Positions 43,487 to 54,173 are shown, counted from the stretch's first letter. The stretch is 64,000 nucleotides of DNA from Fructobacillus papyriferae (GCF_018437225.1 NZ_JAAMFI010000001.1:496001-560000); one strand, 5' to 3'. Program-made: numbers and translations. The notes: generated from the sequence alone by a model not told the origin.

Positions 43487-44458
43487 TTAGTTTTTCTTTG
43501 CCAATGAAGCAGCACCGATCACACCGGCATCGTTTCCGAGTTCGGCCAACTTAACAGTCGTTGATGTGCGAACCGTTGGAAAGGCAAACTTTGACCAGTT
43601 CTTTTCCACGCGTTCACGCAAGAATTCACCGGCTGCGGCCACCCCACCACCAATTACGATGGCTGAAGGATTCAAAATGTTTGAAATCGTTGCCGCTGCA
43701 TAGCCCAAGTAGAAGCACAACTTGTCGACCGTTTCATTAGCCAAGAAGTCCCCTTCTTTAGCCAAATCAAAGATAATCTTAGACGTGACTTCCTCGCCAT
43801 CATCAATCATCTTTTTCAAACGTGATTCACCAACGTATTGTTCGGCAAAATCTTGAGCCAAGTGGACAACACCAGTGGCTGAAGCATATTGCTCCAAGCA
43901 GCCATGGTTACCACAAGTACACAAGTAACCGTCAGGTTCAACGATGATGTGGCCAACTTCACCACCAGCACCGGCAACTCCGTGAATCAAGTCGTGATTG
44001 GCAACCAAGCCACCACCAACTCCCGTCCCAAGCGTGATGAAGGAAACGTCGGCATCGTTGTTCCCAGCACCCTTCCAGGCTTCTCCGAGGGCAGCCACGT
44101 TGGCATCGTTATCGATGTGAAGTTCAAAACCGGTTCCGGCTTGGATTGGTTCCTTGACGGCTTCTTCCTTAGCCCAACCAAGATTGTAAGCCCCCTTCAC
44201 CGTTCCGTTTTCACGATCAACCGTACCAGGTGTTCCCATTCCAATTCCGATCACACGTGAACGGTCCAATTGGTACAAATCCAAATGGTGGTTAATTGAT
44301 TCGATGATATCAGGCACAATGTGCTTGCCATCACCCAAAACGTTGGTCTGAATCGACCACTTTTGCTGGACCTCACCTTGGTCAGTCAAGATTGCAAACT
44401 TGATGGTTGTCCCACCAAGATCAACACCAATTAATTTATCTTTTGTCATGATGATCAT
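43487..44458 (-). CDS. glcK: ROK-family glucokinase
   Basis: 323 residues from the ATG at 44458; the ATG three codons later (44449) is equally plausible. LIGVDLGGTTIKFAIL is the ATP phosphate loop; GHIIVEPDGYLCTCGNHGCLEQY contains the ROK zinc motif C-x-CG-x2-GC; HIDNDANVAALGE has the catalytic Asp. It phosphorylates glucose. Its promoter overlaps a perfect cre site, and the ribosome-binding AGGAGG (44492-44497) is 33 nt from the ATG, with a small hairpin between. Confidence 0.95.
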   Translation of the reverse strand: MIIMTKDKLIGVDLGGTTIKFAILTDQGEVQQKWSIQTNVLGDGKHIVPDIIESINHHLDLYQLDRSRVIGIGMGTPGTVDRENGTVKGAYNLGWAKEEAVKEPIQAGTGFELHIDNDANVAALGEAWKGAGNNDADVSFITLGTGVGGGLVANHDLIHGVAGAGGEVGHIIVEPDGYLCTCGNHGCLEQYASATGVVHLAQDFAEQYVGESRLKKMIDDGEEVTSKIIFDLAKEGDFLANETVDKLCFYLGYAAATISNILNPSAIVIGGGVAAAGEFLRERVEKNWSKFAFPTVRTSTTVKLAELGNDAGVIGAASLAKKN

Positions 44459-44517
44459 TGGTCCCCATTGGCCAAGGCAAAATGGGTCCCGCCTCCTATT
44501 TTCTTTATTACATATTT

Positions 44518-44556
44518 ATTTTACAAAGTTCAGGAAATTTTTGCAAGCGTTTACAT
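44518..44556 (-). promoter_or_regulatory. glcK promoter overlapped by a cre (CcpA) site
   Basis: Minus strand TTGCAA (44546-44541), 17-nt spacer, TAAAAT (44523-44518). On the plus strand 44541-44556 reads TTGCAAGCGTTTACAT, matching the CcpA consensus WTGNNARCGNWWWCAW at every position and covering the -35 box. This placement predicts carbon catabolite repression of glcK by CcpA. Confidence 0.8.
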
Positions 44557-44632
44557 CAAGTAAATCGAGACACAAAGACAAGCTGTCATCACCTAAACGT
44601 TAAAAAGAATTTTCTTCAAAAAGAGCGCTTGG

Positions 44633-44875
44633 TCAGTTGACCGTTTGCTTTGTTTCCTTATAATGGCTGTTATCCCCAGTCCGTTCGACTTCTTCCCGAT
44701 GTTCTTTTGCCAAAATCACCTTCATCGTCTGGTAGTCGGGATCGGACAAAACTTTCGCCTTGTAGAGATTATCCACCTCAAGGGCAGCCACTTCAATGTC
44801 CCAGAGTCGTTTACCGACGTGAATATAAATCTCATAACGCTTCAAAAACTGCAAAATATCGTAAAAATTCTTCAC
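44633..44875 (-). CDS. yqgQ: YqgQ family (DUF910) protein
   Basis: 80 residues from the GTG at 44875, with AAAGGAG 5-6 nt upstream. NFYDILQFLKRYEIYIHVGK, LWDIEVAALEVDNLYK and DPDYQTMKVILAKEHR match the family, a three-helix protein of unknown function usually found beside glucokinase, as here. The glcK promoter/cre lies between the two genes. Confidence 0.88.
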   Translation of the reverse strand: MKNFYDILQFLKRYEIYIHVGKRLWDIEVAALEVDNLYKAKVLSDPDYQTMKVILAKEHREEVERTGDNSHYKETKQTVN

Positions 44876-45033
44876 GTTGGCTCCTTTTGCGGGTGTCCGT
44901 CTGACGACCTCCACCCCGCGCTTCTCGAACTTGTTGCCATTATAGGCGCAACCAAAGGAAAGTGCAAGGGGTCTGAAAACGGCTAAGCAGCAGGCTTTTT
45001 GCTAACTCCCCCTCCTTCGACAGTTTTTTAAAC

Positions 45034-48000
45034 TCAATCAAGCGTCAAGCTCATCCCGGCAGACAGCAAAATCAATCGACCAGGTAAGACGTTATAATCC
45101 GGGTACTGATCCTGCAAAGCTTTCCGATACAAATTCAGCTGGCCCGTATAGTTTTTCTTCATTTTCTGTAGAGCCAGCTTTTGCCGGTCACCTGCTCGCT
45201 TTGGCACGTAGTCGGTCTTGTAATCAAAGATCGTGATCGTCTTCTTGCCCTCATCAACAAAGTAGCCGTCAATAATTCCGTGCACCAGAATTGGCTGCTC
45301 GTCGTCCAAGTCGGCATAGACCTTATTGGCCGGTATGACCATGGCAAATGGCGCTTCGCGCTTCAGCGACTCGTCGTGACGGGCAATCTCTCGTGCAAAG
45401 TCCGTCCGCAGGAAGTCGATAATCTGGCCCAAGTCGATCAAAGGCGCAATCTCTGGTGCAATTTTTCCATGGGCGACCAAGCGGTCGACCATCACCTGCA
45501 AGTCACGTTCTTCCAACCATTTCTCAAAGTTCAGCAATTGCAAAATCAAGTGGGTGGCCGTTCCAACGGCTGTTGGTGACGGCTTCACCTTGCCGTCTTC
45601 CATGAAGGCCGGCAGTGGCAGCTCGTTTTGAGCGAAGGTGCGGGCGGCTTGGGTATTGTCCTCGGAAGCATCGGCTGCGGTTGGCGCGCTTTCACTTCCC
45701 GCTTTTACTTCGGCTTCTGCTTCGTCCGACGTCGTTGCCTGGCCATTCTCATCCAAATACAGATCCGTCAAGAATGGCCGATCCGGATCCTCGAAGAGTC
45801 CCTTAATTTCAGAAACAGACTGGTAGGCAGCCGTTTTGGTGGAAGCTTGGTGAGGGTAGTGGTAGGTGAGCTTCTTTTCTAGCAAGTTCCGGTTAACCTT
45901 TTCTTCCTTCTTCGGCTGTGTGTAATCTTTTACCTTCAACGGCAAGGCCGCAAGTCCGGCCTCCGTAATTTCAGCAATTTCGTACTTATCTACGAAACGT
46001 ACATCAATTCGACCATTGCGATTTGTTTCCGGACCAACCCAGGCGCGTTCCCGATTGAAGACGCCAAAAATCTTGTCCAACTCACTATTTTCCAATCGTG
46101 AAAAGGCTTGTAAGGTCCAGTCCAAATAAGATTTTGCAAGCAGACGATCCGATTCTGGAATAAACTGTTCTGAATGGTTCAACACATCCTTGTACAATTT
46201 CTCTTCTCGACTACCACTTTCCGTCATCGGATCGATACGGCCAATCAGGAAGAGCTGTTGCTTAGCGCGAGTCAAGGCCACATAGTAAAGACGCATTTCT
46301 TCTGACCAAAGTTGTCGCTTCAACGCTAATTTAACAGCGTATTTGTCAAGCGAAGGAATCTTAATTTGAGAATGTGGCTCCAAGTAGTCTAATCCGACAC
46401 CGGCATCCTTTTGCAAGATAAAGGGACCTGTCATATCCGATTGGTTAAAAGGTTTATCTAATTCCGGCAGGATAACAATCGGAAATTCCAGTCCCTTGGA
46501 CTTGTGAATCGTCATCAATGAAATTGCTGATTCCGAGCTATCTTGAGCAACTTCCCCGACATCGTGGCCACCTTCTTGGAGTTCTTCAATATAACGCGTA
46601 AAGGCATACAAGCCGGAACGGCCGTTATCTTGGAAAGTTGCGGCACGCTCATACAGGGCATGCAGGTTTGCTTGTCGTTGCGCACCACCCTTAAGGCCGG
46701 CCACATAGTCAAGCCAGCCTGTGTCTTGATAGATTGCCCAGATCAAACCAACTAAGTCATTTTGCATGGCATAAGTTCGCCACTTGGCCAACTGCTTCAG
46801 TACCACTTGACCCTTCTCCTCATTCTTTGAGAAAGCCTTTAAAGCAGTGTAAAAATCATGATCTTCATCAGCCAATCGAATCCGAGCCAAATCATTTTCC
46901 AAAAAGCCAAAGAGTGGTGATCGTAGGATTGCCGCAAGCGGAATATCCTGATGTGGATTATCAATAACACGCAAGACATCCAAAACCAGGTAAACTTCCA
47001 TTGCTTGATAGTAATTACCCACGGATTCTGACTGCATTGGAATCCCAGCTGCGCTCGCCATTCGAAGCAAATCAGGATAAATCGTTTTTGAACGAGTCAA
47101 AATGGCCATATCGTCATATCGAACCGGACGCATTCGTGCCTCATCTTGATCGTAAACTCGACCATGCGCAATCAATTCTTTGACCTTATCTAAAAGATAG
47201 GCCAGCGTCTTCTCTCGAGTGTCACGATCATCCTCCGTGTCATCATCTTCAGCATGACCAGCTGGCCGTTTAGGTAACTCAACGAGATCAAGATGAAAGA
47301 TTGGCGGCACTGACTCAGGAAAGGCTGCTTTTGCGACCAATTTGGCAGTCCCCTCATAAGCAACATCCCCAAGCGGTTCATCCATGATTTGCGTGAAAAT
47401 TTGATTAATCACTTCCGTCACATTATTTTCAGAACGGAAGTTATCAGCCAACTCGATTCGCTCATCGTCGTTTTCATCTTTAGCAAAGTCGCTGTATTTT
47501 TCTGCAAACAGCTGTGGTGCCGCTTGGCGGAAGCCATAAATTGATTGCTTGATATCACCCACCATGTAAAGGTTGTGTCCGTTTGACATATCCTTTAAAA
47601 AGGCTTCTTGCAGTCGGTTCACATCTTGGTATTCATCAACCATGACCTCTTTGAACTGTGCTTGGACCAACGTTCGAATGTCCTCATTTTTCAAAATTCG
47701 GCGGGCCAAAACGACCAAATCGGAAAAATGAAGGATGTTTTCTTCCTGCTTTACCTTATTCAAAGCATTCTGATAATCTTTCGTAACCTGAACAAGAGAC
47801 TGAACCAGTCGCCGGCTTCGAGCGTTAACCGTTTGCCACTGTTCTTCTGTCATCCGGAAAAAATTGTCAGCAAGCTCTTTCAAAGCCCCTTTTTTACCTG
47901 GAAAATACTGATCTTTGAAAGCCAAGGCTTTGGCTAACATTTCTTCTTTTTGGGCAAGATCGTCATTTTCTTCGGCTTTTTTACCATACTTTGATGGGAA

Positions 48001-48870
48001 TTTTTCTGAGAAATCCTGTTGAATGGCAGAACGAAGCGCTTCGTAAGAGCTATCTTCAGCCATACAAGCAGACAGCTTTTCCAGGTAATCCTGACGTTCA
48101 ATCAACGCAGCTTGAGCTTGCTGAAATTTTTTCTCTTCTGTTTCCCCTTCAACCGCTGACAAAGCGGGGCCAAGATCGGCCAACGCTCTTGTCACTTCAG
48201 GCTGGACTTCCTCTTTTATAAAAAGTTGATAGGAAGCTTGTTCTGACAGTGCTTTATCAGTTTCGATCTGGTCTGCCAAATGATTTAGCCAGTCATCCTC
48301 GACCGGTTTAGCTGAATCAAAGCCATCCAGCTTGAGGAGGTTATCTTTCAAAGCACCATCCTTGGACGATTTGGCAAAGTTTTCAATTAAGGCCATGAAG
48401 TCCTGATGGTGTGGGTGATTCTCTTCGTATAACTCAGAAAAGGCCTTTTCAAGAACGCCTTGCTTAAAGAGACTTTCTTCAGCACTATCCGCTACTAAAC
48501 GGAAGGAAGGATCTAAATCGATTTCATAATAATAAGCCTCAATCAATTGGAGTGCAAAACCATCAATCGTCGTCACTGAAGCAGTAGGCAACAGCTCGAG
48601 CTGTTTTTGCAAGTATCGCTTTTGCTCGCTATCTTGGCTTGCTTGAAGTTGTTTAGTGAGTGACTTCTCCAAACGCTCTTTCATCTCACTGGCAGCTGCA
48701 CGAGTGAAAGTCACAATCAAAAACTCATCCACGCTTGTACCAGCAAGAATTTTCTGAATCAATCGTTCAATCAAGACGGTTGTCTTTCCAGAACCAGCCG
48801 ATGCGGAAACCAGAATATTGTGGCCAGTATGCTGAACGGCTTTTTGCTGATTTTCAGTAAATTGTGGCAT
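45034..48870 (-). CDS. rexA: ATP-dependent helicase/nuclease subunit A (RexA/AddA)
   Basis: 1278 residues from the ATG at 48870 (AAGGAGGGG upstream). UvrD-type helicase: NILVSASAGSGKTTVLIERL (Walker A), MVDEYQDVN (Walker B), GDIKQSIYGFR and LMTIHKSKGLEFPIV. The C-terminal RecB-type nuclease shows HGIIDGYF and FDYKTD. With RexB it resects double-strand ends to a Chi-like site for RecA. It starts one base after the rexB stop (TAGGATG), so coupled. Confidence 0.97.
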   Translation of the reverse strand: MPQFTENQQKAVQHTGHNILVSASAGSGKTTVLIERLIQKILAGTSVDEFLIVTFTRAAASEMKERLEKSLTKQLQASQDSEQKRYLQKQLELLPTASVTTIDGFALQLIEAYYYEIDLDPSFRLVADSAEESLFKQGVLEKAFSELYEENHPHHQDFMALIENFAKSSKDGALKDNLLKLDGFDSAKPVEDDWLNHLADQIETDKALSEQASYQLFIKEEVQPEVTRALADLGPALSAVEGETEEKKFQQAQAALIERQDYLEKLSACMAEDSSYEALRSAIQQDFSEKFPSKYGKKAEENDDLAQKEEMLAKALAFKDQYFPGKKGALKELADNFFRMTEEQWQTVNARSRRLVQSLVQVTKDYQNALNKVKQEENILHFSDLVVLARRILKNEDIRTLVQAQFKEVMVDEYQDVNRLQEAFLKDMSNGHNLYMVGDIKQSIYGFRQAAPQLFAEKYSDFAKDENDDERIELADNFRSENNVTEVINQIFTQIMDEPLGDVAYEGTAKLVAKAAFPESVPPIFHLDLVELPKRPAGHAEDDDTEDDRDTREKTLAYLLDKVKELIAHGRVYDQDEARMRPVRYDDMAILTRSKTIYPDLLRMASAAGIPMQSESVGNYYQAMEVYLVLDVLRVIDNPHQDIPLAAILRSPLFGFLENDLARIRLADEDHDFYTALKAFSKNEEKGQVVLKQLAKWRTYAMQNDLVGLIWAIYQDTGWLDYVAGLKGGAQRQANLHALYERAATFQDNGRSGLYAFTRYIEELQEGGHDVGEVAQDSSESAISLMTIHKSKGLEFPIVILPELDKPFNQSDMTGPFILQKDAGVGLDYLEPHSQIKIPSLDKYAVKLALKRQLWSEEMRLYYVALTRAKQQLFLIGRIDPMTESGSREEKLYKDVLNHSEQFIPESDRLLAKSYLDWTLQAFSRLENSELDKIFGVFNRERAWVGPETNRNGRIDVRFVDKYEIAEITEAGLAALPLKVKDYTQPKKEEKVNRNLLEKKLTYHYPHQASTKTAAYQSVSEIKGLFEDPDRPFLTDLYLDENGQATTSDEAEAEVKAGSESAPTAADASEDNTQAARTFAQNELPLPAFMEDGKVKPSPTAVGTATHLILQLLNFEKWLEERDLQVMVDRLVAHGKIAPEIAPLIDLGQIIDFLRTDFAREIARHDESLKREAPFAMVIPANKVYADLDDEQPILVHGIIDGYFVDEGKKTITIFDYKTDYVPKRAGDRQKLALQKMKKNYTGQLNLYRKALQDQYPDYNVLPGRLILLSAGMSLTLD

Positions 48871-48871
48871 C

Positions 48872-51800
48872 CTACTGTTCCCCTCCTTGATTCTTTTCCA
48901 ACTCGTCTTCACGAGCTTCCGTCACGAATTCGACTCGCAAACGCTGAAGCACCTCTTTTTTAGTTCCAGTATATTTTGGCGTTTGATACTCATCACCTAA
49001 GGAGCGATCAAATCGCATGACGTCTTGGTAAGGTGAGTAAGCCAAACTTTTCTCAACTGGGCTCAATGGCAAATAGCCGCGTTTAATCGCATCGCTGGCT
49101 TGCAAAATCAATTGTCGATTTTTGTATATTAGCAGAACCATGTCTTCAGGCGATACCACATCAGAATCCGAACGGAAAGTTCCGTCCTTTTTTCGATCCA
49201 AATGATAGGCTTCTGATTTGGCGTCATCATCACGCGTTTCTAGCGCATCCACGTAATTAGTATCATCGACCACGATACCGTTCAATTTCGTGTCCAAGGG
49301 TTTTGCTTCACCAGCTAGCAAGGCGTCGATATCGCCCGAATAATCTGAAAAACGACCAACGTTAGTATTAATCGGTGCAAAAAAAGCACCTCCAACTTGT
49401 CCATCAGCCGACAGTCCCATCTTTTCAGAGCTCTCGTTAGCTGCTTGCCAGTAGGCTAAAAGTTGTAATTCTAGGCCATTAACGGCATCGCGGTAATTAA
49501 ACTTTTTACCGTTTAATTTATAGTCGATGATTGTTCCATACTCACCGAGAGCATCTTGTGCGTCAAAGCGGTCAACCTTCCCTCGCAAGAGCACCTCATG
49601 AGTTCCCGAACTCATTTTAACTAACGGAAGATCTGATCCTGGGAAACCAAATGGCGCTTCCACGCGAGTTGGCTTTGAATGATTATTCAATCGTGCCGTC
49701 GTCCGAAGTTGTTTCAGCACAGAAATAGCCTGTTGCTGCATTTCTCTTGCTTGGGCTTGTCCCTTTGCATCTTCTTTCAGTTCAGAAAAAGCGGCTTCTT
49801 TTGTTAATTCCGATAATACGTTCTCAACCTGTTGTGCAATGATTTGGTCAGAAAGATCAGCTAAACGACCATTCTGCTTAATCACTTCATTCACCACTTG
49901 TTCAAAAATAGCGTGATAAACTGTTCCTTCGATTCGAGCATCAATTTCAACCGAAGGCCGCTCTTTCAAACGCAAGCCATATTTCAGGAAATACTCGTAT
50001 GGATTTCGATAGAAGGATTCCATTTGAGAAATTGATACGACCAATGGTGCGTGAAAGAGTTTCTTGGCCATTTCACCCCATAGCTGTTGTGGCTTATTTT
50101 CGTAATAATTACTTGCCAACACACGCTTAGCGCGCTCACGATGGCCAGCTTCAGCTAATGTTTTCAAAACATCAGAAAAACCATTGGTGGTCCGGTCCTG
50201 ATCTGGAATCCGTACTAACTGGCTCAAAGTCGAAGCAGCCGTTCCAGAATACTTTTCTGCTAACTCCGCTGCGCTTTGAGCTTGTGCACGAACCGTTTCC
50301 AAACTTTTATCAAAGGCTGTTAACAATCGATTCACATAGGGTGATGGTTCATTGACTTTTCCATCCTGATCCAAGAGTGCATAGGATAACGTCAATTTTT
50401 CAAAAGCCGATTGCAGGGCATTATAAAAGAGCAAAGGTTCTTCGGCCATTTGCTGCTGAGCGGTTTCTTGTAAGTAACGTGGATCTTCTTGTTCCGCCAA
50501 AGCTGGTGTGACCAATAATCGATCAGCATCCGACAAAAGTGACTTATTCTTAATCTGAGCAGGTAAAGCGTTTCGTGTTGCTCCAATAAAGTACAAATTC
50601 TTATAGCGCTGACTCTGAACAATACCCGCCTCTGAAATCGTCAGCTGATCTAATTGGTTCGGAATACCGGAGAAAGTCCCCCCGGAAAAACCAGCCTGCA
50701 ATCCTTCTAAAAAGACAGCCCGATCGAATGGTTGTTTCCCAGAAACGGTTACTAATTGATCCAATATATTAGTGAACAGTTGCCACACTTCTAGCAACTG
50801 TTGTGCCTTCATCAGTTCGCCCTCTTCCAAGAGCTGGTCTCGCTGCTTTAAAACGGCATCAGGCAAACAGTTTTCCTGCAAGAATCCCATCAAACCACGT
50901 GCAGCATCTTCAATTGTTTTGGACTTATCGAAAATTCGTTCTAAATTCTTGAACAAATGATGAACGTAAACTTTCAGTTTACTAATATTCTGATTAACTT
51001 GAAGATCTTGGCTCAAGCCTTCCTCTTCGTCGACAGGTACTTGGAAGAGTGAGAAAGTTTGACTGTCATCTTCCCAGATTTTTTTGGAAACACGATGTCC
51101 AGCCAAATAATTTTCCAAATGAGAAACAGCCTCAAAATAAGTCTCATCATCGATAATTTGACCATCATGAACCGGTCGCAAATACCCCGTCTTCAACACC
51201 GTCAGGAGCTTATCCTTCTGGTAAAGGACGTTCGGGTTGGCCAAAAGCGTGGTCGTCAATTCGACCAGAGGGTGATTGCCCATCTTGACATCGTTATCCA
51301 AGAAATAAGACAAATCGAAGGCATCCATCACGGCTGGCAGGTGCTTACTGTATGGCGTTAAGTCACGGGCCAAGACCAAAATGTCTCGTAAATGCAAGTT
51401 AGGGTTCGTCCGCAAATCCTCTCGGATGCGACGGGCGACTTCTTCCAACTCGGTGACGACGTTGGCACCAACAAAGCCCTGTAGCTTCGTCTCTTGTTTT
51501 TGAACATCATCTGCGGAAAAGTCCTGGTAGGCCCCGAGCTTTTCCCAAGCTTGCAAGAGATTGGTCCGGGTGGCCGATAGTGAGACATCCGAAGCTGAAT
51601 CGTCTAAAATCTCAATCTGGCAATCGTTGTTGTCCTGATTGGCCATCCCCCGAATCGTCCGAGCCGTCTCCAAAGGCTTTTCAAAGACAGAACCAGCAGC
51701 CACGTTCTTCAGCGGATCAGAAGCGTTCACCCGTCCGAGTAACGCAATCGTCAGGTCCGTTGACCGGATAAAGCGTTGGATAATCGCCCATTCAGCAGCC

Positions 51801-52471
51801 GTGAAGCCGGTAAAACCGTCAAAGTAGAAGAGGCTTTCCGTCAGGTCGATGTCTTGCATCTTTTCGGCAAAGCTTGGCAGCATTTCCTGAGCCAACAAAT
51901 AGTCGTCGCCCATCTTTTCATTAAAGGCATCGGCCACGATAGCTAGGTCGCGGAGCTTTTGCTTCAGAGCTGCGGCCGTCAACGCTTCCGCCTCGCTTTG
52001 GCTCTCAATGCTTTCCACAATGGCCAGCAAATCTTCCGCAGACACGCGGGAAGCCCGTAATTCGGACAGTTGGCCAACCAATTTGTCGAGGAAGCCCTTC
52101 TTGGCTGCCATGCGGGCAAAGATTGGTAGACGGTCCTTTTGCTCTTGAAGAATGTCTGAGACCAGCACAAAAAGTCCGGCTGAGCCAAGAACAGTAGGCT
52201 GCGTCATTCCTTTTTCATCCATCAAGCGATAAGCCAGTCGACTAAGTGAATAGACTTGGACTTGCGATTGGGCGTATGAATCCGTTGTAGCCTGCCCTGT
52301 CGCTTCTTTCAATCGGGACAAGACATCCACTTCGCCATCAAATTTCACGTGGTTGGGCACCAGATAAAAGATCCGACGCTTTTCACCTGCTTGGATCTTC
52401 TGGGCGATCTCTTCGACTAAGTTTTGTCGACTATCGACTTCACCTGGTGCGATTTTGATGGTAACGGTCAT
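48872..52471 (-). CDS. rexB: ATP-dependent nuclease subunit B (RexB)
   Basis: 1199 residues. No Walker A at the N-terminus and no iron-sulfur cysteine set around the nuclease (YRNPYEYFLKYGL where AddB has a Cys), which marks the RexB form of Lactobacillales. The nuclease motif is VLLRGKVDRFDAQ ... IIDYKLNGKKF near residue 970. It forms the RexAB end-processing enzyme. It heads the rexB-rexA operon; no clear promoter is seen in 52472-52550. Confidence 0.95.
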   Translation of the reverse strand: MTVTIKIAPGEVDSRQNLVEEIAQKIQAGEKRRIFYLVPNHVKFDGEVDVLSRLKEATGQATTDSYAQSQVQVYSLSRLAYRLMDEKGMTQPTVLGSAGLFVLVSDILQEQKDRLPIFARMAAKKGFLDKLVGQLSELRASRVSAEDLLAIVESIESQSEAEALTAAALKQKLRDLAIVADAFNEKMGDDYLLAQEMLPSFAEKMQDIDLTESLFYFDGFTGFTAAEWAIIQRFIRSTDLTIALLGRVNASDPLKNVAAGSVFEKPLETARTIRGMANQDNNDCQIEILDDSASDVSLSATRTNLLQAWEKLGAYQDFSADDVQKQETKLQGFVGANVVTELEEVARRIREDLRTNPNLHLRDILVLARDLTPYSKHLPAVMDAFDLSYFLDNDVKMGNHPLVELTTTLLANPNVLYQKDKLLTVLKTGYLRPVHDGQIIDDETYFEAVSHLENYLAGHRVSKKIWEDDSQTFSLFQVPVDEEEGLSQDLQVNQNISKLKVYVHHLFKNLERIFDKSKTIEDAARGLMGFLQENCLPDAVLKQRDQLLEEGELMKAQQLLEVWQLFTNILDQLVTVSGKQPFDRAVFLEGLQAGFSGGTFSGIPNQLDQLTISEAGIVQSQRYKNLYFIGATRNALPAQIKNKSLLSDADRLLVTPALAEQEDPRYLQETAQQQMAEEPLLFYNALQSAFEKLTLSYALLDQDGKVNEPSPYVNRLLTAFDKSLETVRAQAQSAAELAEKYSGTAASTLSQLVRIPDQDRTTNGFSDVLKTLAEAGHRERAKRVLASNYYENKPQQLWGEMAKKLFHAPLVVSISQMESFYRNPYEYFLKYGLRLKERPSVEIDARIEGTVYHAIFEQVVNEVIKQNGRLADLSDQIIAQQVENVLSELTKEAAFSELKEDAKGQAQAREMQQQAISVLKQLRTTARLNNHSKPTRVEAPFGFPGSDLPLVKMSSGTHEVLLRGKVDRFDAQDALGEYGTIIDYKLNGKKFNYRDAVNGLELQLLAYWQAANESSEKMGLSADGQVGGAFFAPINTNVGRFSDYSGDIDALLAGEAKPLDTKLNGIVVDDTNYVDALETRDDDAKSEAYHLDRKKDGTFRSDSDVVSPEDMVLLIYKNRQLILQASDAIKRGYLPLSPVEKSLAYSPYQDVMRFDRSLGDEYQTPKYTGTKKEVLQRLRVEFVTEAREDELEKNQGGEQ

Positions 52472-52550
52472 GACACTCCCCTTTTCGCCTTAAACAATTT
52501 TCTTCATTTTCCAAAGCTTTGTTCAGTGAATCGTATACTTCCTATTGTAC

Positions 52551-52582
52551 AAAAAAAGCCCGGAAAAAATCCGGGCTTTTTT
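52551..52582 (-). terminator. Terminator of the DUF402 gene
   Basis: AGCCCGG / CCGGGCT 7-bp stem with a 7-nt A-rich loop and flanking A/T runs, symmetrical; just past the stop at 52588. Confidence 0.88.
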
Positions 52583-52587
52583 CTGGG

Positions 52588-53157
52588 TCAACGACGATCA
52601 TTCAACCGCTGTTGCATCAAATATTGGTAACGGGAATACCAGACATCCACGTACCCTTTGGAAAAAGGTCCCTTTCCCTGATCGATCCAATCGACCAAGA
52701 TTTTAACATGGGCCTTCAAGATCTGGTCTACCTCTTTTGGATAGTGCCATTTCTTACTGTGAGCCGCGTATTCATCCGCGTCTAACAGGTGCTTCTCACC
52801 GTCTGGAAAGACTTTGACGTCCAAGTCATAATCGATGTACTTGAGCGCCTCTTTATCTAAAGTATAGGGAGAAGCCAGGTTACAGTAGTAGGAAACCCCG
52901 TTATCGCGAATCATCGCGATAATATTAAACCAGTACTTCTTATGAAAGTACACAATGGCCGGTTCGCGAGTTACCCAGCGCCGGCCGTTATCTTCTGTCA
53001 CCAAAGTATGGTCGTTTAATCCAATGATGGCATTCTCACTGGTCTTTAACACCATGGTGTCACGCCATGTCCGATGCAACGAGCCGTCGTGCTTATAACT
53101 TTTGATCGTGATGACATCCCCTTCGCGTGGACCGCGACTCGGTTTATCAACAATCAT
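52588..53157 (-). CDS. DUF402 nucleoside tri-/diphosphatase (Ntdp/UPF0374 type)
   Basis: 189 residues. [58 protein letters not shown] and [17 protein letters not shown] match the family whose member SA1684 hydrolyses nucleoside tri- and diphosphates; a role beyond that is unclear. The N-terminus is 8-10 residues longer than the usual start. Confidence 0.88.
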   Translation of the reverse strand: MIVDKPSRGPREGDVITIKSYKHDGSLHRTWRDTMVLKTSENAIIGLNDHTLVTEDNGRRWVTREPAIVYFHKKYWFNIIAMIRDNGVSYYCNLASPYTLDKEALKYIDYDLDVKVFPDGEKHLLDADEYAAHSKKWHYPKEVDQILKAHVKILVDWIDQGKGPFSKGYVDVWYSRYQYLMQQRLNDRR

Positions 53158-53285
53158 GCTCGTCCCACTTTTCTGACAAAAAATTCCTTTTCGATTATAT
53201 CATATATTTTCGGAAAAGAGATTAAAGTTTGTACAGGCGCTTTGGCTTAGCACTGTGGGCAGCACAGCCAATTGGCTCAATTACC

Positions 53286-54086
53286 TTAGTCTAGGCCAAA
53301 ATCAAATTGTTTCAGCGCCCACTCGATGGTTTCGCCATCAAAGCCCTTGGCATAAAGCTTGCTTTTGACTTTATAGAAGCGCTCCTTGGGCGTGCCCGTT
53401 CGTTGGCGACGGATGGCCTTCTCGGCTTCTTTTTTGGCATTTTCCCGCTCATCTTCTTCGTTCGAAGCAATGTTGATCCCATTAATGGCCTGGCTCGCAA
53501 TGTCAAAGGAAAAACCCTTTTGTGCCAAGGACTGAGCGGTCTTTTGCTGGCGGATGCGTGTCGAGTCCCGCTTGTGAGTGCGGGCAATCTTTTCGGCTAG
53601 CTTGGTAGCGACTTCTAGCTGATCTTCTTCGGAATACTCGGTCAGAGCATCCTCGATTAAGTTTTCGGACACGCCAGCCTTCTTCAAATCCATGGCAATC
53701 GCCCGTGGCCCCTTTGGCGAGAAAACTTGCTTGGTATTGACGTAGGCCTTGGCATAGGTGGCGTCATCAACCAGCTGCTGGTCAACCAGACGATCGATAA
53801 CTTGATCGATGACTTCTTCTTTGATGTCTTTTGACTTCAGGCGATCTTCGACCTGCTTTTGGGTGCGTAGAGCCGGCGACAAGTAGTTCAAAGCGACCTT
53901 CAGCCCTTGGTCGACCAGATCGGCTTTTTTAATTCGCTCGATTTCTTCCTTGTTTAGCTCCCGCCCCTTCATTAAGCCGAACTTGGCCAAGACGTTTTCA
54001 GAGATTCCAAAGGCAAAGCGCCCGTCTAGTTCCAGATTGTAGCGTCCCGCGCGTTTCTGCGTGGCGATTTTCGTGATTTTTGCCAT
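53286..54086 (-). CDS. recX: Regulatory protein RecX
   Basis: 266 residues, the long three-repeat form common in Firmicutes. ALNYLSPALRTQKQVEDRL, YAKAYVNTKQVFSPKGPRAI and YKVKSKLYAKGFDGETIEWA are RecX helical repeats. RecX modulates RecA filaments. A single gene, followed by the DUF402 gene after about 130 nt; nothing clear is seen between. Confidence 0.95.
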   Translation of the reverse strand: MAKITKIATQKRAGRYNLELDGRFAFGISENVLAKFGLMKGRELNKEEIERIKKADLVDQGLKVALNYLSPALRTQKQVEDRLKSKDIKEEVIDQVIDRLVDQQLVDDATYAKAYVNTKQVFSPKGPRAIAMDLKKAGVSENLIEDALTEYSEEDQLEVATKLAEKIARTHKRDSTRIRQQKTAQSLAQKGFSFDIASQAINGINIASNEEDERENAKKEAEKAIRRQRTGTPKERFYKVKSKLYAKGFDGETIEWALKQFDFGLD

Positions 54087-54173
54087 ACTCCCATTCTATA
54101 GAAGCCGTTCAAAAAAGGAAAGGTAACCGTTCTTTCAGCCGCTTTAGTTCTAATTTATCCAACTACTTTAGAG

